Origin: Paraburkholderia largidicola
GTDB lineage: Bacteria; Pseudomonadota; Gammaproteobacteria; Burkholderiales; Burkholderiaceae
Assembly (NCBI RefSeq): GCF_013426895.1
Contig: NZ_AP023175.1
Span: 930,001 to 994,000, forward strand
Length of the DNA stretch: 64,000 bases
Direction of reading: 5' to 3'
The first letter of the stretch is position 1. Each line of letters begins with the position of its first letter. Made by a program: the position numbers and the translations under genes. The notes below the pieces were generated by a model. It did not search any database and was not told the origin of the DNA. It worked only from the letters and a program-made list of their open reading frames with translations. This document shows positions 8,119 to 16,801 of the stretch, one piece after another.

Positions 8119-8937
8119 ATGCAAGCAACCCGAACCGATCTGACCGTGACGCGCGTGCGTCATCCGCTGAAATTCCGCCTCTTGCAGGTGAAACACGTCG
8201 AGGCCGTCACGCCGCATCTGATCCGCGTGACGCTGACGGGCGACGACCTGCACGACTTCGTGTCCGCGTCCTTCGACGATCACATCAAAGTGTTCTTCCC
8301 CGCGCCCGGCGAAGACAAACCGACCGTGCCGACGGCTGGCCCCGACGGCCCCGTATTTCCCGCCGACCGTCCGCGCCCCGTCGCGCGCGATTTCACGCCG
8401 AAGCGCTTCGACCGCGACGCGCGCGAACTCGACCTGGAGTTCGCGATGCACGAAGCTGGTCCCGCCGCCGAATGGGCGGCGCAGGCGAAGGCCGGGCAGT
8501 ATCTCGGCATCGGTGGGCCGCGTGGCTCGTTCGTGGTGCCGACGGGCTTCGACTGGCATCTGCTGATCGGCGACGATACCGCCCTGCCCGCCATCGGCCG
8601 GCGTCTCGCGGAATTGCCGCAAGGCGCGCGCGTCGCGGCCGTGATCGAAGTCGCCGATCGATCCGCGCGCATCGAGTTCGAGACGCAGACCGACCTGTAT
8701 ATCGAATGGCGCTATCGCAGCGAAGACGCGTATCGAGGCGCAGAGTTGCTGAAAGCGGTGCGCGAGACGTTCTTGCCGGACGGCGAAGGCTACGTGTGGG
8801 CAGCGGGCGAAGCGGCCACGATGCGCGCGGTGCGCGCGTTCCTCGTCAACGAACGCGGCATCGACAAATCGCGCATCCGCGCGTCCGCGTACTGGAAACA
8901 GGGCGAGCAGGCCGTCCACGAGAATCTCAACGACTGA
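8119..8937 (+). CDS. Siderophore-interacting protein / NAD(P)H ferric reductase, YqjH/ViuB-like (272 aa)
   Basis: A cytosolic flavoenzyme that reduces ferric siderophores to release iron. Residues about 20-130 form the FAD-binding barrel (HLIRVTLTGDDL; RDFTPKRFD, the FAD-binding R-x-[YF]-[ST]-like segment being TPKRF) and 140-265 the NAD(P)H domain (LLIGDDTALPAIGRRLAELP), ending with a helix typical of the SIP group (SAYWKQGEQAVHE). Length agrees with the family (about 250-280). It follows the YqjI-like repressor by 35 bp, so they likely form an operon under the palindromic operator; an MFS gene follows by 25 bp. A start closer to the repressor stop codon would be TTG and is less likely. Confidence 0.88.
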   Translation: MQATRTDLTVTRVRHPLKFRLLQVKHVEAVTPHLIRVTLTGDDLHDFVSASFDDHIKVFFPAPGEDKPTVPTAGPDGPVFPADRPRPVARDFTPKRFDRDARELDLEFAMHEAGPAAEWAAQAKAGQYLGIGGPRGSFVVPTGFDWHLLIGDDTALPAIGRRLAELPQGARVAAVIEVADRSARIEFETQTDLYIEWRYRSEDAYRGAELLKAVRETFLPDGEGYVWAAGEAATMRAVRAFLVNERGIDKSRIRASAYWKQGEQAVHENLND

Positions 8938-8962
8938 CGCCTCAATCGAACGGAGCCATGCA

Positions 8963-10228
8963 TTGCTCTCATTGAACGAATCACACGAGCGGCGCCTGTT
9001 GTGGCTGCTCGCGCTCACGCAATTCACGATCATCATGGATTTCATGGTGATGATGCCGCTCGGCCCGCAGATCATGCACGCGTTCCAGATCTCGCCCGCG
9101 CGGTTCGCGACGGCCGTTTCGGCGTATTCGTGGTGCTCCGGGCTATCGGGCCTGCTGGCCGCCACGTATATCGACCGTTTCGACCGGCGGCGTCTGCTGC
9201 TTGCCATTTACGCGCTGTTCGCGCTGTCGAACCTCGGCTGTGCGCTCGCGCCGAACTTTCCGCTGCTGCTGGTGGCGCGCGCGTTCGCGGGCATTACGGG
9301 TGGCGTGCTGGCTTCGGTGGTGATGGCGATCGTCGGCGACGTGATTCCCGTCGCGCGGCGCGGTGCGGCGACGGGCACGATCATGACGGCCTTCTCGCTG
9401 GCGGCGATCGCGGGCGTGCCGGCGGGCGTGATGCTCGGCGCGCATTTCGGCTGGGCATCGCCGTTCGTGTTGCTGGTCATATTGTCCTGCGTGATCTGGA
9501 TGGGCGGGCTGCGCATGGTGCCGTCGCTGACCGAGCATCTGCAGAGACAACGCGTGCCGCTCGCGCAGGTGTTGCCGGATCTGTGGAGTCTCTTCGCGAA
9601 TCCGCGGCATCTGAATGCGTTTGCGCTGACCTTCGTCGTGATGATTGGGCACATGCTGGTGATTCCGTTCATCGCGCCGACGCTCGTCGCGAATCACGGC
9701 ATCGCGCCCGCCAATCTGTCGTGGCTGTATATGGCCGGCGGTGCGGCAACCTTCTTCACGTCGCGCCGGGTTGGGGAACTTGCCGATCGCTACGGCAAGA
9801 AGCGCGTGTTCCGTATCGCTGCGTTGCTGTCGGTGTTGCCTGTGCTGTTCGTCACGCATCTGCCCGATGTGCCGTTTTATGTGATGGTGCTGTTCTTTCC
9901 CGTGTTCATGGTTGCGATGTCGTCGCGCATGGTGCCGATGCAGGCACTGCTCACGACGGTGCCGGCGCCGCAGACCCGGGGTGCGTTTCTTAGCGCTAAC
10001 AGCGCGGTGCAGGCGATGGGCACCGGTTGCGGGGCGTGGTTCGGCGGTCTGTTGCTGTCGACGACTGCGCAGGGGCAGATAGCGGGTTATGGGACTGTTG
10101 GATGGCTGGCGGCGGCTGCCGGGGTGCTCGCGTGTGTGTGGATTGGGCGCGTGAGTGGTGCGGGTGATGCCACCGCCGGTGGCGCGGTGAAGCCTGCGGC
10201 TGGGGCTGAGGTGGTTGGGGAGGTGTGA
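8963..10228 (+). CDS. MFS transporter, DHA1 type (421 aa)
   Basis: A 12-helix inner-membrane major facilitator of the drug:H+ antiporter-1 group. Helix 1 carries TIIMDFMVMMPLGPQI, and motif A-like loops follow (DRFDRRRLL; later ELADRYGKKRVF between helices 8 and 9). The start is TTG, with GGAG 7 nt upstream; a nearby ATG is out of frame. It lies 25 bp after the ferric reductase and probably shares its transcript, so export of a siderophore or metal chelate is possible but unproven. The 3' end is followed by a strong 19-bp-stem hairpin in the miniature palindrome. Confidence 0.85.
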   Translation: MLSLNESHERRLLWLLALTQFTIIMDFMVMMPLGPQIMHAFQISPARFATAVSAYSWCSGLSGLLAATYIDRFDRRRLLLAIYALFALSNLGCALAPNFPLLLVARAFAGITGGVLASVVMAIVGDVIPVARRGAATGTIMTAFSLAAIAGVPAGVMLGAHFGWASPFVLLVILSCVIWMGGLRMVPSLTEHLQRQRVPLAQVLPDLWSLFANPRHLNAFALTFVVMIGHMLVIPFIAPTLVANHGIAPANLSWLYMAGGAATFFTSRRVGELADRYGKKRVFRIAALLSVLPVLFVTHLPDVPFYVMVLFFPVFMVAMSSRMVPMQALLTTVPAPQTRGAFLSANSAVQAMGTGCGAWFGGLLLSTTAQGQIAGYGTVGWLAAAAGVLACVWIGRVSGAGDATAGGAVKPAAGAEVVGEV

Positions 10229-10322
10229 GGCTTCGTTTTCGCGGTTTGTCGGGCTTTTCTCGGGCGTCCGCGGTTTGGTTTTTTGCTTCAGGTTTTGCCG
10301 TTCGGTGCGTTTGGCTTTGCGG

Positions 10323-10406
10323 TGGCATCCGCGTGATGTTATTGGTTCGCAAGCGTTGCCCCTGTGCGGGGCAACGCTTGCGAACCAGAAGCAAATCGCG
10401 GATGCC
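10323..10406. repeat. Miniature copy of the long-palindrome element
   Basis: An 84-bp palindrome bounded by GGCATCCGCG and CGCGGATGCC. Inside is a perfect 19-bp stem (10344-10362 with 10368-10386) closing on the 5-nt loop TGTGC. The outer and next-inner motifs are those of the 650-bp elements elsewhere in the window, but the interior of about 570 bp is absent. It sits between two convergent genes, where the stem could also end transcription in both directions. Confidence 0.85.
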
Positions 10407-10435
10407 AGCGAATACACCAGCAAAAACCCCAAGCC

Positions 10436-12669
10436 CTATGCCTCCCCGGCAATCACATCCTCAATCATCACCGGCAACCTCCGCACTCTGACACCCGTCG
10501 CATGATGCACGGCATCCGTAATCGCCGCCGCGACCCCGGCCAGCCCGATCTCAGCAATCCCCCGCGCGCCAAGCTCGTTGAACACCGGATCGGGATAATC
10601 CAGAAACGTCACATCGAGCGCGGGCGTATCCGCATGCGAAGCAATGATGTAATCAGCAAAATTGCTATTGATAGGCGCACCGTTCTGCGCGTCATACATC
10701 GTATGCTCGAAGAGCGCCATACCGACACCCATCACTACCGCTCCTTCGATCTGATTGCGCCCGGCGCGCGGATTCAGAATCCGCCCCGCGTCGATCACCG
10801 TCACGATGCGGCTCACACGTAGCCGCGCCGTCTCCGGCTGCCACGTCACTTCGGCGAAATGCGCGCCATACGAGTAAATCGAATAATGCTTCTTCAACGG
10901 ATCGTCGAAGCCGCCCTGCGCGCTGCCCTTGCCTGACGCCGCGTGCATCTTCGCGGCCTGCAGGATCTCAGCGAACGGCACGCCCTTCTCCGCCGCATCC
11001 GTCTTGCGAAACACACGTCCCGCGCCGAACGCGAGCGCGTCCTTGTCCGCCCCTTAAATGGCGACTCGTCGATAGCGACGGCCCGCGCCAGCACCATGTC
11101 CGTTGCCGCGCGCGCCGCCTGCAGCACCGCGGGAATCACGGAAGCCGTCGCCGCCGAGCCGCCCGATATCGGTCCGACCGGCAGCATCGTGTCGCCGAGC
11201 ACGACTTCGATCTTGTCGAGCGGAATGCCCGTGTGCCCCGCGACCAGTTGCGCCAGAATCGTGTACGTGCCCGTGCCGATGTCCTGCGTGCCGCACACGA
11301 CGCGCGCCGTGCCGTCCGCGTGCAGATCGACCGTTGCCTCCGCCGAAAAACGCAGCCCCGGCCAGCCGCATGCGCCGACGCCCCAGCCGAGCGTCAGCCC
11401 GTCGCGCGTCATCGACCCGACTTCCGGCGTGCGCTGCGCCCAGCCGAACTTTTCCGCGCCTGTCGTCAGACACTCGACGAGATGCCGCGACGAAAACGGC
11501 AAGCCCGTCGATTCATCCACCTTCGGCTCGTTTCTCAAACGGAATTCGACGGGGTCGATATCGAGCTTGCGAGCGAGTTCGTTCATCGCCGATTCGAGCG
11601 CATACAAACCCGGCACCGCGCCCGGTCCGCGCATCGCCGTCGGCGAGCCGACGTTGCGTCGCACGAGACCTGAACTCACGCGCAGATTCGGCACGCTGTA
11701 CAAGAACGGCGTGATCTCGCCGCAGCTTTCTTCGTAGTCATCGGCGATCGCGGTGTGGTTCAGGTAGTCGTGGCGAATCGACGTGAGCTTGCCGCTGCGA
11801 TCGGCGGAAAGACGCATGCGCTGCTGCGTCGTCGGTCGATGGCCGACGTTCTGGAACATCATCTTGCGGCTCACGACCAGCTTCACCGGTTGCCCCGTGT
11901 GACGCGTCGCAGCCGCCGCGAGCAGCGAGTGCGGCCACATCCACAGCTTGCCGCCGAAGCCCGAGCCGAGATAGCGCGAGATCACGCGCACTTTCTCTTT
12001 GGGCAGGCCGAGCATCTGCATCAACGTGCCCTGATGGTTCGACACCGCCTGCGTGGTCTCGTAGAACGTGTAGCCCTCGCCGTCCCACTGCGCGACAGTC
12101 GCGTGCAGCTCGATCGGGTTGTGCGTTTCGACTGGCGTGACATAGGTCTCGTCAAGCGTCGTTTCGCTGGTGTCGAATGCGGATGCCGAATCGCCGCGCT
12201 CGCTCTGGACGTGCAACTCGTCCTTCGCTTCGAGTTTGTCGCTGACGTCATGCGCCGTCTTTTCATAGCCGACCTTCACGGCCGCCGCGGCGTTGCTTGC
12301 CGCCTCGAAGGTCTCGGCGACGACGGCGGCCACGTACTGTCCGTAATAGCGGATGACATCGTCCTCGAACGGCGGGCGCGCTTCATCGACGAAGCCCGTC
12401 TCCATCGAGTTGCCAGAAATGCGATAGAAGCGGCCAATGTTGCCGCGATGCAGAACCGCGCGCACGCCGGGCATCGCCTCTGCGGCAGCAAATTCCAGCG
12501 ACGTGACGCGGCCGCTCGCGATCGTCGCGCACACGGGCACCGCGTACAACATGTCGGGCAAGTCGATATCGGAGGTGTACTGCGCGCGCCCGGTCACTTT
12601 CAGCGGACCGTCGATGCGCGACTGCGGCTGCCCGATGATGGACAGCATTGAATCGGACACAGCTGACAT
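10436..12669 (-). pseudogene. Aldehyde dehydrogenase molybdopterin-binding subunit, PaoC/YagR-like, one-base frameshift
   Basis: The large subunit of a xanthine-dehydrogenase-family enzyme, holding the molybdenum cofactor. N-terminal features include IGQPQSRIDGPLKVTGRAQYTSD; the Mo-cofactor motifs RYLGSGFGGK and AMRGPGAVPGLYALE (Arg near the Mo site) follow; the C-terminal part carries GRNQIEGAVVMG and NELGARGIAEIG, with the catalytic Glu in GIAEIG. The frame breaks after DESPFKG: reading continues in the next frame at ADKDALAFGAG. Adding one G to a four-G run (complement of 11050-11053) restores a single 744-residue protein. It is followed on the same strand by nothing, and preceded by the FAD and 2Fe-2S subunits. 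It is either a genuine recent null allele or a homopolymer error in the sequence. Confidence 0.88.
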
Positions 12670-12692
12670 GGAAAGAAGTCCTCGAAAAGGTT

Positions 12693-13694
12693 TCAGACGG
12701 ACTGCATGACCTGCGTCAATGCATGTATCAGGCAGCGCCTCGATAGTTCGATCTTGAAGCCGTTCTGGCTCTGCGCTTTCGCATTCGCGAGCGCGGCGTC
12801 GGCGGCGCGCGCGAAGCTCGCTGCGTCGGGCACGGCCCCCGCGAGTTCGGCTTCGGCTTCGCGCGCGTGCCACGGCTTCGTACCGACACCGCCGAGCGCG
12901 ACATGGGCGCGCGTGATGCGCCCGTCGGCCACATTGACGACGACGGCCGCCGACGCCAGCGCGAACTCATACGACGCGCGGTCGCGCAGCTTCAGATACA
13001 GCGAGCGGCTGCCCGGAATCGGAGGCAACGTGACATGTGTGACGAGATCGCCAGGTTCGAGCACGGTTTCGCGCTCCGGCGTGTCGCCCGGCAGCAGGTA
13101 GAAATCGTCGATCGGAACGCTGCGCGCGCCCTTCGTCCCCTGAATCTGCACCGTCGCGCCGAGCGCCGCGAGCGCGACGTTCATATCCGACGGATTGGTC
13201 GCAATACATGCGTCGCTCGTACCGAGTATCGCCATCGTCCGGTTGAAGCCGGTGATGGCAGAACAGCCGGAACCGGGCACGCGCTTGTTGCACGGCATCG
13301 CCGTATCGCGGAAGTAGACGCAGCGCGTGCGCTGCAGCAGATTGCCGCCCGTCGTCGCCATGTTGCGCAACTGCGCGGATGCGCCCGCCAGCAGCGCCTG
13401 CGACAGCACAGCGTAGGGCTCGTGAATCAGCGGGTTCATCGCGAGGTCGGCGTTGCGCACCATTGCGCCGATTCGCACGCCGCCCTCGTCGGTCGTTTCG
13501 ACGCGGTCGAGTGGCAAGCGGCTGATATCGACCACGCGCGCCGGCTTCTCCACATCGAGTTTCATCAGATCGAGCAGCGTCGTGCCGCCCGCGAGAAAGC
13601 GCACCTGCGCGCCCTGTTGCGCCGTCTGCGACGCAGCGCCCGCGACGATCGCGTCGCGCATGTCGTCGGCGCGCGAAAGCTGGAACAGTTCCAT
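12693..13694 (-). CDS. Aldehyde dehydrogenase FAD-binding subunit with 4Fe-4S insert, PaoB/YagS-like (333 aa)
   Basis: The medium subunit that passes electrons from the 2Fe-2S clusters to FAD. FAD-binding motifs are FLAGGTTLLDLMK (near residue 33) and TTGGNLLQRTRC (near 113). The stretch after it holds extra cysteines (C-x-YFRDTAMPC-NKRVPGSG-C), the insert that in E. coli PaoB binds a 4Fe-4S cluster. The C-terminal CO-dehydrogenase-flavoprotein domain includes GVGTKPWHA. It is 9 bp from the upstream 2Fe-2S gene and 23 bp from the large-subunit gene, so the three form one operon transcribed leftwards. Confidence 0.92.
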   Translation of the reverse strand: MELFQLSRADDMRDAIVAGAASQTAQQGAQVRFLAGGTTLLDLMKLDVEKPARVVDISRLPLDRVETTDEGGVRIGAMVRNADLAMNPLIHEPYAVLSQALLAGASAQLRNMATTGGNLLQRTRCVYFRDTAMPCNKRVPGSGCSAITGFNRTMAILGTSDACIATNPSDMNVALAALGATVQIQGTKGARSVPIDDFYLLPGDTPERETVLEPGDLVTHVTLPPIPGSRSLYLKLRDRASYEFALASAAVVVNVADGRITRAHVALGGVGTKPWHAREAEAELAGAVPDAASFARAADAALANAKAQSQNGFKIELSRRCLIHALTQVMQSV

Positions 13695-13703
13695 CGTGGC
13701 CTC

Positions 13704-14255
13704 CTAGCGCTTGCCGCGCACGGTCTGGATGGCCGTCACGATGTTCTGGTAGGCGCCGCAGCGGCACAGGTTGCCGCTCATCGCTTCGCGCACGTCGGCG
13801 TCGTCGGGGCCGATCGCTTCGTCGAGCAGCGCGACGGCCGACATGATCTGACCGGACGTGCAGTAGCCGCACTGATAGCCGTCGCACTCGACGAACGCGG
13901 CCTGCATCGGGTGCAGCGCGTCGGGCTCGCCGATGCCTTCGATCGTCGTAATCGTGTCGCCTTCGTGCGTGGCCGCGAACGACAGACAGGCGTTCTGGCG
14001 GCGGCCGTTCACGTGCACGGTGCACGCGCCGCACTGGCCGTGGTCGCAGCCTTTTTTCGTGCCGGTCAGATGCAGATGCTCGCGCAACGCATCGAGCAGG
14101 GTCGTGCGCGGATCGAGCGACAGCGCGTAAGTCGTGCCGTTCACGTTCAGTTCGACGGGAATCGTGACGCTCGACGACGATTGCGTGTGTGGCGTACTGC
14201 CCGGCGGATTGGCGTCCTGCGGAGTGACTTCGGGTCGGGCGATGGTATGGGGCAT
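13704..14255 (-). CDS. Aldehyde dehydrogenase 2Fe-2S subunit, PaoA/YagT-like (183 aa)
   Basis: The small electron-transfer subunit with two 2Fe-2S clusters. The N-terminal plant-type site is seen in KKGCDHGQCGACTVHVNG plus a later Cys (QNAC); the second, helical site in GYQCGYCTSGQ and GNLCRCGAYQNIV. The start is the ATG after GGAGATTT. E. coli PaoA is exported by a long twin-arginine leader; here the first 35 residues contain no RR motif or hydrophobic segment, so the complex is probably cytosolic. It is the first gene of the paoABC-like operon and is divergent from the outer-membrane barrel gene. Confidence 0.92.
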   Translation of the reverse strand: MPHTIARPEVTPQDANPPGSTPHTQSSSSVTIPVELNVNGTTYALSLDPRTTLLDALREHLHLTGTKKGCDHGQCGACTVHVNGRRQNACLSFAATHEGDTITTIEGIGEPDALHPMQAAFVECDGYQCGYCTSGQIMSAVALLDEAIGPDDADVREAMSGNLCRCGAYQNIVTAIQTVRGKR

Positions 14256-14628
14256 CGGGAAATCTCCATGCAGCAATCGGAAGGGGACGATCGGAAGGAA
14301 GACTGTCGAATGCCAGATGGCGCTCGACACGACCGCGCGACACCGTCGCCGTGACGTGGAGCACCGATGGACAAGCGAAAAGTATAGGCGTCGATTCGCG
14401 GACGCGCCGGTGGCGTGCCGCCAACCTCCGCACCACAAACGCGATCCGCGCCTCTGACTATCCAGCCGTCTGATAGGTCAGATCGATCGACAGACTCATC
14501 AGACGAAGCAAGCGCGATACCCGGCCTCGCGTGCCCCGCTGCAAAAAACGGTAACCGTTACATCTGCCCCTTGCAGCGCACAAATCGCTCTACTGATTCA
14601 GAATGATTTCGATTCAAAGAGCATATCC
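14256..14628. other. Divergent promoter region, paoA-like / outer-membrane protein
   Basis: A 373-bp non-coding stretch. It contains a spaced inverted repeat GTCTGAT (14468-14474) and ATCAGAC (14498-14504) around a GATCGATC core, a possible operator. Near the right end TTGCAG (about 14572) may serve as a -35 for the barrel gene, but the -10 is not clear. Confidence 0.4.
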
Positions 14629-15633
14629 GTGAACACGATGAAGAAGAAACCGCGCCACCGTTGGAAACCGTTGCTGCTGGTGGGTATGGCCTGCGCGCTG
14701 TCGGCCCGCAGCGCGCAGGCGCAGGAAATCGCGCTGTACGGCGGCTGGCTCGGAGGCGCCAGCACGAACACCTACTCGTGGGCGATCGACTATACGGAAG
14801 GCTTTGGAAGATACGTCGCGGGCAGCATCACATGGCTGAACGAAGGGCATATGCCGGACCATCACCGCGACGGCCAGGCGGTGCAGATATGGGGGCGTCT
14901 GCCGCTTGCGCAGAACCGTTTCGTGTTTGCGCTCGGCGTCGGGCCGTATCGATACTTCGATACGGAGGCGGCCGAACAGGGCCAGGGCTATTCGAACACG
15001 CACGGCTGGGGCGGCCTGTTCAGCGCGCGGGCCACCTGGTACACGACGCGCCGCTGGACGACCAGCCTGCAACTCAACCGTATCCAGGTGTCGCGCGGAC
15101 CTTCGACGACGGCCGTACTGCTCGGCGTCGGCTATCAGCTCGACGCGCCCGACGAGCCGGGCCCGCGCGCCTGGGCGCTGCCGCGCACACATGACGTGAC
15201 GAACAACGAAGTCACGGTGATGGTCGGCCAGACCATTCTCAACAGCCTGGAATCGCAGACGTCCGTGGCCGAGTCGATTGAATACCGGCGCGGGCTCACG
15301 CATTGGCTCGACGGCACGCTCGGCTATCTGCACGAAGGCGGCGGCCTGAAAGCGCGCCGCGACGGGCTCACGGCGCAGTTATGGCTGACGCGCGCGTTTC
15401 TCGACGATCATTTGACGCTCGGTTTCGGTGCGGGCGCGTATGCCGCGATTCATCATGGCGAAGACCCAGACGAACGCTCGACGGGCGATGGCGTGCTGTC
15501 AGGCATCGTATCGGCGTCGGCGTCGTATCGCTTCACGCAGCACTGGGCGGCGCGCGTGACGTGGAATCGCGTCGTCACGCGCTACAGCCGCGATACGGAT
15601 GTGCTGATGGGCGGTATCGGTTATCGGTTCTAG
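14629..15633 (+). CDS. Outer-membrane beta-barrel protein with internal duplication (334 aa)
   Basis: An exported protein with a Sec signal peptide (residues 1-31, LLLVGMACALSARSAQA, cleavage before QEIAL). The mature part is rich in alternating aromatic/polar strands and ends in GGIGYRF, with the terminal Phe used for barrel assembly. The two halves (about 33-167 and 190-334) align with each other: RYVAGSITWLNEGH with HWLDGTLGYLHEGG, FALGVGPYRYFDTE with LGFGAGAYAAIHHGE, and VLLGVGYQL with VLMGGIGYRF. It therefore looks like a fused pair of small barrel repeats. The start may be the GTG given or the ATG three codons later. Function unknown; porin- or adhesin-like roles are possible. Confidence 0.8.
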   Translation: MNTMKKKPRHRWKPLLLVGMACALSARSAQAQEIALYGGWLGGASTNTYSWAIDYTEGFGRYVAGSITWLNEGHMPDHHRDGQAVQIWGRLPLAQNRFVFALGVGPYRYFDTEAAEQGQGYSNTHGWGGLFSARATWYTTRRWTTSLQLNRIQVSRGPSTTAVLLGVGYQLDAPDEPGPRAWALPRTHDVTNNEVTVMVGQTILNSLESQTSVAESIEYRRGLTHWLDGTLGYLHEGGGLKARRDGLTAQLWLTRAFLDDHLTLGFGAGAYAAIHHGEDPDERSTGDGVLSGIVSASASYRFTQHWAARVTWNRVVTRYSRDTDVLMGGIGYRF

Positions 15634-15646
15634 GCGCGGCGCGCGT

Positions 15647-16801
15647 TCATGCGAGCGCTTGCTCGACGCCGAGGTCAGCCAGAGGATGCGCCTGCGCGCG
15701 CCATGGCGACGACAGGAAATGCCGCACGCGCTCGGGCCGCACTTCAGCCAGCGTCGCGGGTGCCCAGCGCGGCTTGCGGTCCTTGTCGACCAGATGCGCG
15801 CGCACGCCTTCGCTGAAATCGCCCTCTTCGATCGCGCGCGTGACGATGCCCAGTTCCATCCGGAAACATTCGGCGAGCGTCATCTGACGGCCGCGCAACA
15901 ACGCGTCGCGCGTGACGTACAGCATGGTCGGCGAATGCGAGGTCAACGCTTCGTACGTTGCTTGCAGCCACTGACGGACCTCACGCGCGTGCTCGCGCTC
16001 CAGATCCTGACGCAGTGTCGCGACAATCCGTTCGACGCTCGAGCGCCGGTCGAAGTGACGCAAGATCAGCTGCGTGAATGCGCCGAGCCCCGCGTGCGGG
16101 ACGATATTGCACGGCGGCTCGAAGACGGTGCGCAAGGCGCGCAGCAGTTCGTCGTTGGCGACGTCGGCAGTGGTAATGCGCAACAGACGCTCTTCGAACG
16201 TATCGAGCCATTCGGACGGCACGCATAGATCCGCCAACTGGAAGCGCAAGGCTTCCGCGCCAGACAGCGTCACGCCCGTCAGCCCCACATACAGTTCGAT
16301 CTCCGCGGGCATCACGCTCAGAAAACGCGTCGCGCCGACGTCGGGCAGAAAGCCGATGCGCGTCTCCGGCATCGCGATCTTCGTACGCTCGGTGACGATG
16401 CGCAGCCGCGCCGCCTGGCCGAGCCCCATGCCGCCGCCCATCGTGATGCCGTCGAGCAGCGCGACAACGGGCTTCGGAAAGGTATGCAGCGCGTAGTCGA
16501 GCCGGTATTCGTCGATGAAGAACTGCTGCCAGCTTTTTTCGTTGCGCTGCCGCATGCCGAACAGCGCGCGCACATCGCCGCCCGCGCAGAAACCTTTCGC
16601 GCCCGCGCCGCGCAGGACGACAGCGACGATCTCGCTATCGGTGCGGCAGCGCTCGATCAGCACGGCCAGTTCGCGCACCATCTCGTGCGACAACGCGTTC
16701 AGCGCGGCCGGACGGTTCAGCGTGACGATGGCGACGCGATTGACGACGCGAAACAGCACGTCGGCTTCGTGCACGCTTTGCTCCTTGAGAACTGCGCTCA
16801 T
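15647..16801 (-). CDS. 3-Hydroxyisobutyryl-CoA hydrolase (384 aa)
   Basis: A crotonase-fold thioesterase that cleaves 3-hydroxyisobutyryl-CoA in valine breakdown. Motifs are FCAGGDVRALF (oxyanion hole, about residue 75), DGITMGGGMGLG (about 120) and AMPETRIGFLPDVGATRFLS (about 150), the last typical of the HIBCH group; the roughly 380-residue length with an extended C-terminal helical part also separates it from simple enoyl-CoA hydratases. Its ATG overlaps the stop of the upstream hydratase gene by 4 bp (ATGA), showing translational coupling. It is the last gene of the leftward valine cluster. Confidence 0.92.
   Translation of the reverse strand: MSAVLKEQSVHEADVLFRVVNRVAIVTLNRPAALNALSHEMVRELAVLIERCRTDSEIVAVVLRGAGAKGFCAGGDVRALFGMRQRNEKSWQQFFIDEYRLDYALHTFPKPVVALLDGITMGGGMGLGQAARLRIVTERTKIAMPETRIGFLPDVGATRFLSVMPAEIELYVGLTGVTLSGAEALRFQLADLCVPSEWLDTFEERLLRITTADVANDELLRALRTVFEPPCNIVPHAGLGAFTQLILRHFDRRSSVERIVATLRQDLEREHAREVRQWLQATYEALTSHSPTMLYVTRDALLRGRQMTLAECFRMELGIVTRAIEEGDFSEGVRAHLVDKDRKPRWAPATLAEVRPERVRHFLSSPWRAQAHPLADLGVEQALA

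Noticed and set aside
7738..9207. 489-codon open frame on the minus strand under the PadR and reductase genes
   Set aside because: It crosses two well-defined plus-strand genes and their spacer, has Arg/Ala-rich shadow composition and no ribosome site.
9143..10432. 429-codon minus-strand frame spanning the MFS gene and the miniature palindrome
   Set aside because: Composition is His/Arg/Gln-rich shadow of the membrane protein; no motifs.
10436..11014. Separate small molybdenum-enzyme gene
   Set aside because: It continues exactly the C-terminal part of the large aldehyde-dehydrogenase subunit after a one-base shift, so it is the same gene broken, not another gene.
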